Source: an uncultured Lachnospiraceae bacterium (GTDB lineage Bacteria; Bacillota; Clostridia; Lachnospirales; Lachnospiraceae). Taken from it: a DNA stretch of 17,472 nt. Below are positions 1 through 6,729 of this stretch, in pieces. The stretch is taken from assembly GCA_937916415.1 (NCBI GenBank), contig CALGGH010000156.1, positions 1 to 17,472 on the forward strand. The letters run 5' to 3'. The translations under genes and the position numbers were made by a program. Below the pieces are notes generated by a model. That model did no database searches, was not told the DNA's origin, and saw only the letters and a program-made list of their open reading frames with translations. The stretch's first letter is position 1. Each line of letters begins with the position of its first letter.

Positions 1-213
1 GACGAGCCCTATGCGAACACCCCTACGACGCTGCGGGAGGACTTTGAGGATCCGGTGACCGTGCCGGAGGGTTCCGTGTTTGTCATGGGCGACAACCGGA
101 ACGGCTCCACCGACAGCCGGGATCCCCAGATCGGCTGCGTGGACAAACGGTATGTACTGGGGAAGGTGCTGCAGGTGGTCTATCCCTTCAGCCTGATCGG
201 AGGCGTTTCATGA
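1..213 (+). CDS. lepB: Signal peptidase I, C-terminal fragment (5' end outside window)
   Basis: This is the last 70 codons of a type I signal peptidase, the membrane serine protease that removes signal peptides from exported proteins. The reading frame is open from base 1 and stops with TGA at 211-213. The motif GDNRNGSTDSR (about residues 31-41 of the fragment) is conserved box E of the S26 family, followed by a typical C-terminal end (DKRYVLGKVLQVVYPF). The catalytic Ser and Lys lie upstream of the window. Its stop overlaps the rbgA start as ATGA. All four Arg codons in the fragment are CGG, and GC is about 61% (129 of 210 bases), whereas the following genes favour AGG and are less GC-rich, so it may have a different history from the second signal peptidase gene at 1027. 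Identity as an S26 peptidase is secure; which paralogue is unknown. Confidence 0.9.
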   Translation, partial: DEPYANTPTTLREDFEDPVTVPEGSVFVMGDNRNGSTDSRDPQIGCVDKRYVLGKVLQVVYPFSLIGGVS

Positions 214-1034
214 ACATACAATGGTATCCCGGACATATGACCAAGGCCCTCAGGCAGATGAAGGAAGACATCAAGCTCGTCGACCTGGTCATCGAGATAG
301 TGGACGCCAGGATCCCGCTAAGTTCGAGAAATCCGGAAATAATGACGCTGACCCGGGGCAAGGCCCACATGGTCATCCTGTGCAAGTCGGACCTGGCAGA
401 CCCCGCAGCCGTAAAGCAATGGGCGGCCGGATTTGAAAAGGACGGCATGATCGCCATCCCGCTGGATGCACGCAGGAACAATGAGAAAAAAAGGATCCGT
501 GACAAGTGCATGGAAAGCTGCGCGGAAAAGATCGAGCGGGACAAAAAGCGCGGGATCAAGAACAGGCCCATCAGGGCGATGATAGCCGGCATTCCGAACG
601 TCGGCAAATCCACCTTCATCAATTCCTTCGCGGGCAGGGCCGGCGCCAAGACCGGGGACAGGCCCGGCGTAACCAAGGGCAATCAGTGGATCAGGATAGA
701 CAAACAGCTGGAGCTGCTCGACACTCCGGGCATCCTGTGGCCTAAGTTTGAGGATCAGTCCGTTGGCATGAACCTGGCACTGGTCGGTTCGATCAATGAT
801 GAGGTCATTAGCCGTGAGGACCTGTGTGATCATCTGATCGGTTTTATGGAGGAGCATTATCCCGGTGCTTTGAGTGACAGGTACGGCGGTGCCACGATGG
901 ATGCCATATGTGAGAGGATGGGCTGCATCGCCAAGGGCGGCGAGCTCGATTATGAGAGGGGCCGTAAGGGCCTGCTTGAGGACTTCAGGTCCGGCAGGCT
1001 TGGCAATATAAGTCTAGAGGTGTGCAATGAGTGA
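210..1034 (+). CDS. rbgA: Ribosome biogenesis GTPase RbgA (YlqF), circularly permuted
   Basis: RbgA is a cytoplasmic GTPase needed for late assembly of the 50S ribosomal subunit. The GTPase motifs appear in permuted order: a G4 position at residues 58-61 (CKSD), then the P-loop GIPNVGKST at 127-135, a G2 Thr in the GVT motif near 153-155, and G3 DTPG at 171-174. The N-terminus WYPGHMTKA is the family signature. Length (274 aa) is close to the roughly 280 aa usual for the family, and the region after about 180 fits the C-terminal RNA-binding helical domain. The ATG overlaps the upstream lepB stop (ATGA); the stop overlaps the next gene by 8 bp. One oddity is that G4, normally NKxD, begins with Cys (codon TGC) instead of Asn. 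Function is assigned by homology. Confidence 0.95.
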   Translation: MNIQWYPGHMTKALRQMKEDIKLVDLVIEIVDARIPLSSRNPEIMTLTRGKAHMVILCKSDLADPAAVKQWAAGFEKDGMIAIPLDARRNNEKKRIRDKCMESCAEKIERDKKRGIKNRPIRAMIAGIPNVGKSTFINSFAGRAGAKTGDRPGVTKGNQWIRIDKQLELLDTPGILWPKFEDQSVGMNLALVGSINDEVISREDLCDHLIGFMEEHYPGALSDRYGGATMDAICERMGCIAKGGELDYERGRKGLLEDFRSGRLGNISLEVCNE

Positions 1035-1569
1035 TAAAGTAAGGGAATTCGTATCATTTTCAATCTATCTGCTGATAGTTCTCATCGTGTCCTATCTGTT
1101 CGTTCATTTCGTGGCCCAGAGGACCATCGTCAACGGACGTTCGATGGAGGATACCCTTTTCGACGGGGACAACCTGCTGGTTGACAAGATATCCTACAGG
1201 TTTAATGATCCCGAGAGGTTTGACGTCATAGTGTTTAAGTACGTTCACGAAAAGAACACTTACTACGTCAAGCGCGTCATCGGACTGCCCGGAGAGACCG
1301 TCCAGATAGACAACAATGGCGGCATTTATATCAACGGCAGCAAGATCGAGGAGCATTACGGCTTTGAAAAGATGGAGAGCGCCGGAATAGCGGCCAACCC
1401 GATCACGCTGGGTGAAAACGAGTATTTCGTGCTCGGTGACAACCGCAACAATTCCTCGGATTCGAGGGCGGCGCAGGTAGGGCCGATAAACAAGTCGATA
1501 ATAGTCGGCAAGGCCTGGATAAGGATGTGGCCGTTGCATGATGCGGGAAAGGTGGCAAACATCAAGTGA
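1027..1569 (+). CDS. lepB: Signal peptidase I (second copy)
   Basis: This is a complete 180-aa type I signal peptidase that would cleave signal peptides on the outer face of the cytoplasmic membrane. A single N-terminal membrane anchor spans about residues 8-30. The nucleophile Ser39 lies in GRSMEDTL and the general base Lys82 in YYVKRVIGLPGE; box E is GDNRNNSSDSR in the C-terminal half. The length is typical for Gram-positive SipS-type enzymes. The ATG overlaps the rbgA stop by 8 bp, and the TGA is overlapped by the GTG of rnhB, so it is embedded in the operon. With the fragment at 1-213 it makes two signal peptidase genes flanking rbgA. Different codon use and different sequence around box E show they are not a recent duplication. 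Confidence 0.95.
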   Translation: MSDKVREFVSFSIYLLIVLIVSYLFVHFVAQRTIVNGRSMEDTLFDGDNLLVDKISYRFNDPERFDVIVFKYVHEKNTYYVKRVIGLPGETVQIDNNGGIYINGSKIEEHYGFEKMESAGIAANPITLGENEYFVLGDNRNNSSDSRAAQVGPINKSIIVGKAWIRMWPLHDAGKVANIK

Positions 1570-2225
1570 GCACGGCCAAAGAAGAGGCAGAAAGAAAAAG
1601 ACGGGAAAAGCTTGAAAAGGAGCTGCAGCGCCTCGAAGAGATGGCCGCTTATGAAAAAGAGCATTCAGACTATCGGTACGTCTGCGGCATAGACGAGGTC
1701 GGCAGGGGACCTCTGGCAGGCCCGGTCGTGGCGTGTGCCTGCATTCTGCCAAAGGACAGCCGCATTCTCTATATTAACGATTCCAAGAAACTCTCCGAAA
1801 AAAGGAGAGAGGCCCTGTTTGAACAGATCATGGCTGAGGCCGTGTCGGTGGGCATAGGACAGGCTTCCTGGGACAGGATAGATGAGATCAACATACTGAA
1901 TGCCACGTATGAAGCCATGCGTGAGGCCATAGGCAAGCTGAATCCCGCGCCTGACCTGTGCCTCAATGATGCGGTCACGATCCCGGGCGTGAGCATCACT
2001 CAGGTGCCCATAGTCAAGGGTGACGCCAAGTCGATGAGCATAGCCGCCGCGAGCATAGTTGCCAAGGTGACGCGTGACCACATGATGGAAGAATATGATT
2101 CTGAGTATCCGGGTTACGGGTTTGCGAGGAACAAGGGCTACGGCACCGCGGAGCACATAGCTGCCCTGAAGGAACTTGGCCCCACTCCGATTCACAGGCG
2201 TTCCTTTATTGGAAACTTTGTATGA
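1566..2225 (+). CDS. rnhB: Ribonuclease HII
   Basis: RNase HII cleaves RNA in RNA-DNA hybrids and at single ribonucleotides in DNA, starting ribonucleotide excision repair. The four metal-binding acidic residues can be placed: Asp43 and Glu44 in GIDEVGRGPLAGP, Asp135 in LND, and Asp153 in KGDAKSMSIAAAS. The conserved NDSKKLSEKRRE and RNKGYGT segments are also present. The first ~35 residues form a charged, Lys/Glu/Arg-rich helical extension ahead of the catalytic fold, as in some other Firmicute RNase HII proteins. The start is GTG at 1566, overlapping the previous stop (GTGA); a start nearer the fold would lose this coupling. The stop overlaps the next ATG (ATGA). Total length is 219 aa. Confidence 0.95.
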   Translation: MSTAKEEAERKRREKLEKELQRLEEMAAYEKEHSDYRYVCGIDEVGRGPLAGPVVACACILPKDSRILYINDSKKLSEKRREALFEQIMAEAVSVGIGQASWDRIDEINILNATYEAMREAIGKLNPAPDLCLNDAVTIPGVSITQVPIVKGDAKSMSIAAASIVAKVTRDHMMEEYDSEYPGYGFARNKGYGTAEHIAALKELGPTPIHRRSFIGNFV

Positions 2226-4093
2226 TAATCAACGGGTATAATCCGCAACTGAATATCCGGCCCGACATGTCGTCAGGCAATTCCGGCAGCGTATCTCCCG
2301 ATGCACAGGGAGGACAGGCCGGACAGGGAGGCTCGTCACTGGCCGGGCTGACCGGAGGTGACGTATTGTCAGGCAGGATAATGTCTCGTGACGGCAACGA
2401 GGTCAGGATAGCCCTTGGCGGCAACAGCGAGATCACCGCCAGGCTGGACGTGTCTGCCGAACTGCCGGTTGGTTCCACCGTAGCCTTTACGGTCATGAGT
2501 TCGGACAGGTCGGGGATCACCCTCAGCCCGCTTCTCACCAATACTGACTTGAGCAGCCCGGTAAACACTGCCTTAATGAATGCCGGACTGGCCATAAACG
2601 AGCGTACCGCCATGATGGTCACCACCATGATGGAGCAGGGCATGCCGATCGGCAAGGATGAGCTGCTGCAGATGAGCAACGTGTTAAACGGCATGTCGGC
2701 AGCTGACGTACCAAATGCAGTGACGCTGACTCATCTTGGCATTGAGCCCACGCCTGACAACATGGCGCAGTTTGAATCGTATCTGAATTATGAGCATCAG
2801 ATCAGCACGGCAGTCAATGAGATCATGGAGATGGTTCCCGAGACCATATCGGAGATGATCTCAGGCGGCGACGTTAATGCCGCAATTGACATGACCAGGG
2901 ACGTGCTTGACGTATTTACCGGGCAGGGAGCGATGCTCCGGATGGACGAAAATGAACTCATCTCGTCCGGCATGCAGGCTCCGGTCAACGTGATGCTTAG
3001 CCAGTCGGAACTGACCGAGCTCGGGAACCTGCTTACGGAAAACGGCATTGATCCCGCCTTTGCCGAGAGCATGGCATCCGGCGAGGTTTCGCTGTCTGAC
3101 GTGATGTTCGTGATCGATGACGTAGTGAACAATGCGGCCAGCGAACGCATGCCCTCGGCTGACGGCTCCGAGGTTCGGCCCGCGCCTGATGATGCGGCCG
3201 CAAACGCCGCTGACGGGCGTGTCATGACGGAGGGCGCAAGGAGTGCCTCACTCGAGGACATACCGCTGCCGTCTGGCATGTCAGACGCCGGGACTGCGGC
3301 AGCTTCAGAAGGAGCAGGCGAGGGAAACAAAAGCGGGTCCGTCGGCCTGGATTTCCTGAATGCATTAAAGCCCGATTCGATGGATTCGGAATCCCTGAGC
3401 AAGGCCATCGGGACCGCCGAGACCATCAATAAAAATGCCGTGACCAAGGGAGTACTTGACCTGATCCGGTCAAAGCCCATGAGCACGATCCTGCAGAATG
3501 CCGTAAACAACCAGTGGAAGCTGACGCCCAAACAGGTTGGTGAGGAGAAGTCCGTAGAGGATCTGTATAAACGCATGACCGAGCAGACGTCGCGCGTGCT
3601 GGAGGCCTTAAACCACCATTCAAAGGCGGATTCGCCACTGGCTGCGAGCATAGGCGAGCTTAACAAAAACATGAATTTCATGAATGAACTCAACGAGACG
3701 TTCAACTACGTGCAGCTGCCGATGAAGCTGTCCGGCAATGACGCTCACGGCGAGCTGTACGTATACAGCAATAAAAAGCACATGGCGTCCAAGGACGGCA
3801 ACGTATCTGCGCTGCTTCACCTGGACATGGATCATCTGGGTGCCACGGACGTATACGTGACGATGAATTCGTCCAATCACGTCAATACGCATTTCTATCT
3901 GCCGGATGATGAGTCCCTGGACCTGATAGCAGCACACATGGATGAGCTGAATGCCAGGATAGAGAGCAGGGGCTATACCTGTACGGCGCAGACCTCCAAA
4001 AGGGATGAGATGACCAACGTGATGGAGGAGATCATAGAGGACAACAAGCCCGCCATACCGGTGGCAACGTCCAATTTTGACGCGAGGGCATAA
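2222..4093 (+). CDS. FliK-like flagellar hook-length control homologue (YlqG position)
   Basis: This is a 623-residue protein of which only the C-terminal part is recognisable. Residues ~498-595, beginning QLPMKLSGNDAHGELYVY, match the hook-length-control (Flg_hook) domain of FliK, with a short hydrophobic-patterned segment continuing to about 595. An N-terminal segment near 45-60 (GGDVLSGRIMSRDG) is a small beta-rich motif also seen in Clostridial FliK-like proteins. The middle is Met-, Ser- and Ala-rich, and ~310-375 is acidic and low complexity, probably disordered, consistent with a ruler or linker. FliK acts with the FlhB C-terminal domain to switch flagellar export specificity, and the next gene encodes exactly such a domain. 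No other flagellar gene is present. The ATG overlaps the rnhB stop. The C-domain call is fairly sure; a role in flagella is inference. Confidence 0.75.
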   Translation: MIINGYNPQLNIRPDMSSGNSGSVSPDAQGGQAGQGGSSLAGLTGGDVLSGRIMSRDGNEVRIALGGNSEITARLDVSAELPVGSTVAFTVMSSDRSGITLSPLLTNTDLSSPVNTALMNAGLAINERTAMMVTTMMEQGMPIGKDELLQMSNVLNGMSAADVPNAVTLTHLGIEPTPDNMAQFESYLNYEHQISTAVNEIMEMVPETISEMISGGDVNAAIDMTRDVLDVFTGQGAMLRMDENELISSGMQAPVNVMLSQSELTELGNLLTENGIDPAFAESMASGEVSLSDVMFVIDDVVNNAASERMPSADGSEVRPAPDDAAANAADGRVMTEGARSASLEDIPLPSGMSDAGTAAASEGAGEGNKSGSVGLDFLNALKPDSMDSESLSKAIGTAETINKNAVTKGVLDLIRSKPMSTILQNAVNNQWKLTPKQVGEEKSVEDLYKRMTEQTSRVLEALNHHSKADSPLAASIGELNKNMNFMNELNETFNYVQLPMKLSGNDAHGELYVYSNKKHMASKDGNVSALLHLDMDHLGATDVYVTMNSSNHVNTHFYLPDDESLDLIAAHMDELNARIESRGYTCTAQTSKRDEMTNVMEEIIEDNKPAIPVATSNFDARA

Positions 4094-4402
4094 ATGGCCA
4101 CAAACGATAAAGCCAAAGTCAAAACAGCCATTGCGCTGGAATACGATCCCGATAAGGAAGCGCCCATAGTTCTTGCATCGGGCAAGGGCGAACTGGCCGA
4201 AAGGATCATTGAGAAGGCCAAGGAAAACAAGGTGCCCGTGCATAAGGACTCCAAGCTGGCCGACACGCTGTCCAAGCTCGAGATCGGAGAGATGATCCCG
4301 CCGGAGCTGTACGAGGTAGTGGCGGAGATACTGGTATTCGTTGATTCGATGGACAAGATAAAGGCCAAGATAGATGCGGCCCATCAGGTTAAGCTAAGAT
4401 GA
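4094..4402 (+). CDS. Stand-alone FlhB/EscU C-terminal domain protein (YlqH-like)
   Basis: This 102-aa protein corresponds to the cytoplasmic C-terminal domain of FlhB, the export-gate component that controls flagellar substrate specificity. The family pattern is clear: AIALEYDPDKEAPIVLASGKG, then LAERIIEKAKENKVPVHKD, then a segment ending IPPELYEVVAEIL. No membrane segments are present, and the autocleavage motif NPTH found in full FlhB is absent; the protein starts directly with a short polar leader. It begins immediately after the stop of the FliK-like gene (zero spacing) and its stop overlaps yraN (ATGA). The pair occupies the same place as ylqG-ylqH after rnhB in Bacillus subtilis. The family (FhlB) is established, but its function outside flagella is not known to me. 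Confidence 0.88.
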   Translation: MATNDKAKVKTAIALEYDPDKEAPIVLASGKGELAERIIEKAKENKVPVHKDSKLADTLSKLEIGEMIPPELYEVVAEILVFVDSMDKIKAKIDAAHQVKLR

Positions 4403-4764
4403 ACAAGTCGGCCGTTGGCAAGGAACGTGAGGAAGAGGCAAGGGCTTATCTCAGGTCCCGGGGCGTTCGGATACTGGACGTTAATTACAGGATCAGGACC
4501 GGTGAAATAGACGTCATAGGACTGGATGAAGAAGACCTCGTGTTCTTTGAGGTAAAATACAGAAAATCCGCGGAAAAGGGAATGGCGGCCGAGGCGGTGG
4601 ACGTTCACAAGCAGTACAGGATATGCCGCGTGTCGGATCATTACGTGCTGGTTCATGACGTCAGTCCCGAAAGGCAGATAAGGTATGACGTGGTCGCCAT
4701 GGACGGCGAGGAAATAACCTGGATCAAAAATGCGTTTGATTACCTTCCCAAGAGGTCAAAATGA
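4399..4764 (+). CDS. yraN: YraN / UPF0102 family, endonuclease-fold protein
   Basis: This 121-aa protein belongs to UPF0102. The family has a restriction-endonuclease-like fold; here the expected acidic and Lys residues appear as GEIDVIG (Glu36, Asp38) and FFEVKYRKS (Glu51, Lys53). The N-terminal GKEREEEARAYLRSRG segment is the family's first helix. Activity has been little studied; the proximity to rnhB, common in many bacteria, suggests a role in nucleic acid processing, but this is inference. The ATG overlaps the previous stop (ATGA) and its own stop overlaps the pgeF start (ATGA). Length is normal. Confidence 0.92.
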   Translation: MNKSAVGKEREEEARAYLRSRGVRILDVNYRIRTGEIDVIGLDEEDLVFFEVKYRKSAEKGMAAEAVDVHKQYRICRVSDHYVLVHDVSPERQIRYDVVAMDGEEITWIKNAFDYLPKRSK

Positions 4765-5579
4765 CATTACGTGAAAATGGAGCAGTCAAATACCTGACTT
4801 TTGAATCATTGGACGCGCTTCCCTGCGCAAGGAACTATTTTACGACAAGGCTTGGCGGCGTGAGCAGCGGGGTTCATGCATCCATGAACCTGGCTTTTAC
4901 CAATGGCGATGATCCTGCCTGCGTATACGCCAATTTTGACGTCATCACCAAGGTCATCGGAGTTTCTCCCGATCACGTGGTCCGCACCATGCAGACCCAT
5001 ACGACTAACGTCATGAAAGTGACCGAAGATCACGTATATGATGACGGAGTGCTCCATGAACAGGAATGGACGGACGTGGACGGCCTCATGACGGACGTAA
5101 GCGGCATAGCGCTCGCCACGTTTTATGCGGATTGCGTGCCGCTGTATTTCGTGGATCCGGTCAGGCACGTGATAGCGCTGTCACACAGCGGATGGCGCGG
5201 TACCGCGGCAGACATGGCGGGAGTTACGGTAAGGCGGATGAATGAGGAATATGGCTGTGATCCTAAGGACCTGCATGCCGCCATAGGACCTTCGATATGC
5301 AGGGATCATTATGAGGTCAGCGAGGTGGTTGCCCATGCGTTCATGCGGGCTTTTCCCGATGATCATGAGCTGATCCTGACTGATGGCCGTGAACCAGGCA
5401 AGTATCAGCTGGACCTGCGGGAAGCCAACAGGCTGTGCATGTTGAAGGCAGGCATACCGGAGGCCAACGTGGAAGTAGCTGATGAATGCACGTATTCCAA
5501 TCAGGAGCTTTTCTTTTCGCATCGGGCATCCGATGGCAAAAGGGGCAACATGGCCGCCTTCCTGATACTGAATCAATGA
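4761..5579 (+). CDS. pgeF: PgeF/YfiH-type multicopper-fold protein (peptidoglycan editing factor)
   Basis: This 272-aa protein is from the YfiH/YlmD (laccase-domain, DUF152) family. Members have been described as polyphenol oxidases, purine-nucleoside-acting enzymes, and in E. coli as a factor that removes wrong amino acids from peptidoglycan precursors. The predicted metal or active-site residues are visible: His80 in MQTHT, Cys125 in YADCVPL, His142 in LSHSGWRG. The family end motif FFSHRASDGKRGNMAAF is intact. ATG overlaps the yraN stop. It is the last gene of the housekeeping operon and is followed by the hairpin-rich gap. Which of the reported activities applies cannot be decided from sequence. 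Confidence 0.92.
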   Translation: MTLRENGAVKYLTFESLDALPCARNYFTTRLGGVSSGVHASMNLAFTNGDDPACVYANFDVITKVIGVSPDHVVRTMQTHTTNVMKVTEDHVYDDGVLHEQEWTDVDGLMTDVSGIALATFYADCVPLYFVDPVRHVIALSHSGWRGTAADMAGVTVRRMNEEYGCDPKDLHAAIGPSICRDHYEVSEVVAHAFMRAFPDDHELILTDGREPGKYQLDLREANRLCMLKAGIPEANVEVADECTYSNQELFFSHRASDGKRGNMAAFLILNQ

Positions 5580-5623
5580 CGCGGGCTTCATGACGGTGAA
5601 TGCTGACTTATTCAGCTTTTCAC

Positions 5624-5662
5624 GTTATCGTAAACGCATTAAATAAATGCGTTTACGATAAC
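5624..5662. repeat. Perfect 17-bp inverted repeat (hairpin 1)
   Basis: The left arm GTTATCGTAAACGCATT (5624-5640) is the exact reverse complement of 5646-5662, with a 5-nt loop AAATA. It starts 44 bp after the pgeF stop. It is AT-rich and has no T-run on either side, so it does not look like a standard intrinsic terminator. The outer 13 bases of both arms recur, 11 of 13 matching, at 5761-5773. It could be an RNA stem, a protein-binding palindrome, or part of a small mobile element. Confidence 0.9.
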
Positions 5663-5676
5663 TGGCTCCGCAAGGA

Positions 5677-5731
5677 TGCGCACGGATTTGCAATGGAAAC
5701 ATACGGCCTTCAGCCGCGCAAATCCGGCGCA
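5677..5731. repeat. Bulged 14-bp inverted repeat with nested hairpin (hairpin 2)
   Basis: Bases 5677-5691 pair with 5718-5731 (14 pairs) if A5682 is bulged; the inner nine pairs are CGGATTTGC with GCAAATCCG. The 26-nt loop contains a second small stem, CGGC (5704-5707) with GCCG (5713-5716) around CTTCA. It lies directly between hairpins 1 and 3, sharing its last base with hairpin 3. A bulge plus nested stem suggests a folded RNA rather than a simple DNA operator; that is inference. Confidence 0.75.
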
Positions 5732-5768
5732 GGAAACGAACAAAACGCAAGCATTTTGTTCGTTTCCT
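5731..5768. repeat. Perfect 15-bp inverted repeat (hairpin 3)
   Basis: AGGAAACGAACAAAA (5731-5745) is the exact reverse complement of 5754-5768, with an 8-nt loop. It ends 28 bp before the epimerase ATG and just before a TATAAC hexamer (5768-5773). As RNA it would lie immediately upstream of the AAGGA ribosome binding site at 5782-5786 without covering it. There is no T-run, so a terminator role is not supported. Confidence 0.88.
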
Positions 5769-5796
5769 ATAACATAACTACAAGGATGAATGGCAG

Positions 5797-6729
5797 ATGA
5801 AAGAAACCAAGGTTATGGTCCTGGGTGCCGCCGGGTTCATAGGCACCAACCTGACTTACAGACTTTTAAAGGAAAACTGCACGCTGATCTGTCTGGACCT
5901 GCCTGAGAGTGACTTATCCTTTGCCGAGGAGCATGGCGCAAAGGTCATAAAGGGCAGCATTACGGACTTAAACTCCCGGATAACTGGCGCACTGGACGGA
6001 GTGGACGTGCTGTTTCATCTCGTGTCCACCACGTGTCCGACCAATTCAAACACGCACGTGGCCAAGGAACTGGAGGACAACATACTGGCCACGGTCAGGC
6101 TGCTGGACGCATGCGTGGAACACCGGGTCGGAAGGGTGGTCTTCCTAAGCTCTGGAGGCACGGTCTACGGCAGGGGACACAAAGGACTTCTTAAGGAAAC
6201 GGATCCGACCGATCCCATTTCGAGCTATGGCATCCAGAAGCTCGTGATCGAGAAATACCTATATCTCTATCGTCAGATGTACGGGCTTGATTACCGCATC
6301 GTCAGGCTGTCCAATCCCTTCGGGCCATATCAGAGGCCCAACGGAGTACAGGGCCTGATAGCCGCATGTACGTGGAAGATGCTGCGCAAGGAACCCGTCG
6401 AGATCTATGGCGACGGATCGGTGGTTCGTGATTACATATACGTTGACGATGCCATCGAAGGCATCATGAACGTCGCTTCCGACAAGGCACGGGAGAAAAT
6501 ATACAATCTCGGCAGCGGAAACGGCATGACCGTAAAGGAAGTGGTGAATCTTGTCGGATACATGCTGCACACCAGGCCGCAGATAGTGACGAAGGAGGCC
6601 AGAAAGGTGGACGTGCCCGTGAACGTCCTGGACATAAGCCGCTACGTGGCAGAATTTGGTAATCCCATAACCATAGACATGGATGAAGGCATATGGAGAC
6701 TGGCGATGTTTTATGAAAGAATACGCTAA
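5797..6729 (+). CDS. NAD-dependent epimerase/dehydratase (extended SDR, GalE-like)
   Basis: This 310-aa extended short-chain dehydrogenase/reductase probably acts on a nucleotide sugar to supply a monosaccharide for the downstream glycosyltransferases. The NAD-binding glycine motif GAAGFIG is at residues 10-16, the catalytic Ser is in FLSSGG (~118-119), and Tyr144-x3-Lys148 lies in SSYGIQK. The segment RLSNPFGPYQRPNG and DYIYVDDAIEG are substrate-domain signatures typical of UDP-sugar 4-epimerases and relatives. AAGGA lies ten bases upstream of the ATG. The next gene overlaps its 3' end. Epimerase versus dehydratase or reductase, and the sugar, cannot be decided. It is the first gene of the glycan operon. 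Confidence 0.9.
   Translation: MKETKVMVLGAAGFIGTNLTYRLLKENCTLICLDLPESDLSFAEEHGAKVIKGSITDLNSRITGALDGVDVLFHLVSTTCPTNSNTHVAKELEDNILATVRLLDACVEHRVGRVVFLSSGGTVYGRGHKGLLKETDPTDPISSYGIQKLVIEKYLYLYRQMYGLDYRIVRLSNPFGPYQRPNGVQGLIAACTWKMLRKEPVEIYGDGSVVRDYIYVDDAIEGIMNVASDKAREKIYNLGSGNGMTVKEVVNLVGYMLHTRPQIVTKEARKVDVPVNVLDISRYVAEFGNPITIDMDEGIWRLAMFYERIR

Larger units (their letters stand above)
5580..5796 (+). other. 217-bp structured intergenic leader before the glycan operon
   Basis: Three strong hairpins occupy 5624-5768 almost back to back. A 13-bp motif CGTTTACGATAAC (5650-5662) recurs as CGTTTCCTATAAC at 5761-5773 and, inverted, at 5624-5636, giving the block imperfect terminal inverted repeats. The epimerase has an AAGGA at 5782-5786, ten bases before its ATG. 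No convincing -35/-10 pair was found; TATAAC at 5768-5773 is a possible -10 without a good -35. Candidate roles are an operon leader RNA, an antitermination or attenuation site, or a MITE-like insertion. Confidence 0.6.

Noticed and set aside
3620..4384. Long antisense open frame opposite the FliK-like and FlhB-like genes.
   Set aside because: Its product has no recognisable motif and it lies wholly opposite genes with clear family signatures; strong codon bias commonly leaves the opposite strand open.
5624..5768. Reading hairpins 1 and 3 as rho-independent terminators of the housekeeping operon.
   Set aside because: No T-run follows either stem on either strand, and the stems are AT-rich.
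5600..5800. A 66-codon open frame across the hairpin region whose stop overlaps the epimerase ATG (ATGA).
   Set aside because: It runs through perfect inverted repeats, shows no recognisable domain, and has GGTGA directly against its ATG with no proper spacing. The base-pairing pattern explains the sequence better than coding.
6683..6712. Earlier in-frame ATG for the first GT2 gene.
   Set aside because: It would overlap the epimerase by 47 bp and has no ribosome binding site; ATG 6713 places the fold start normally and has GGAG upstream.
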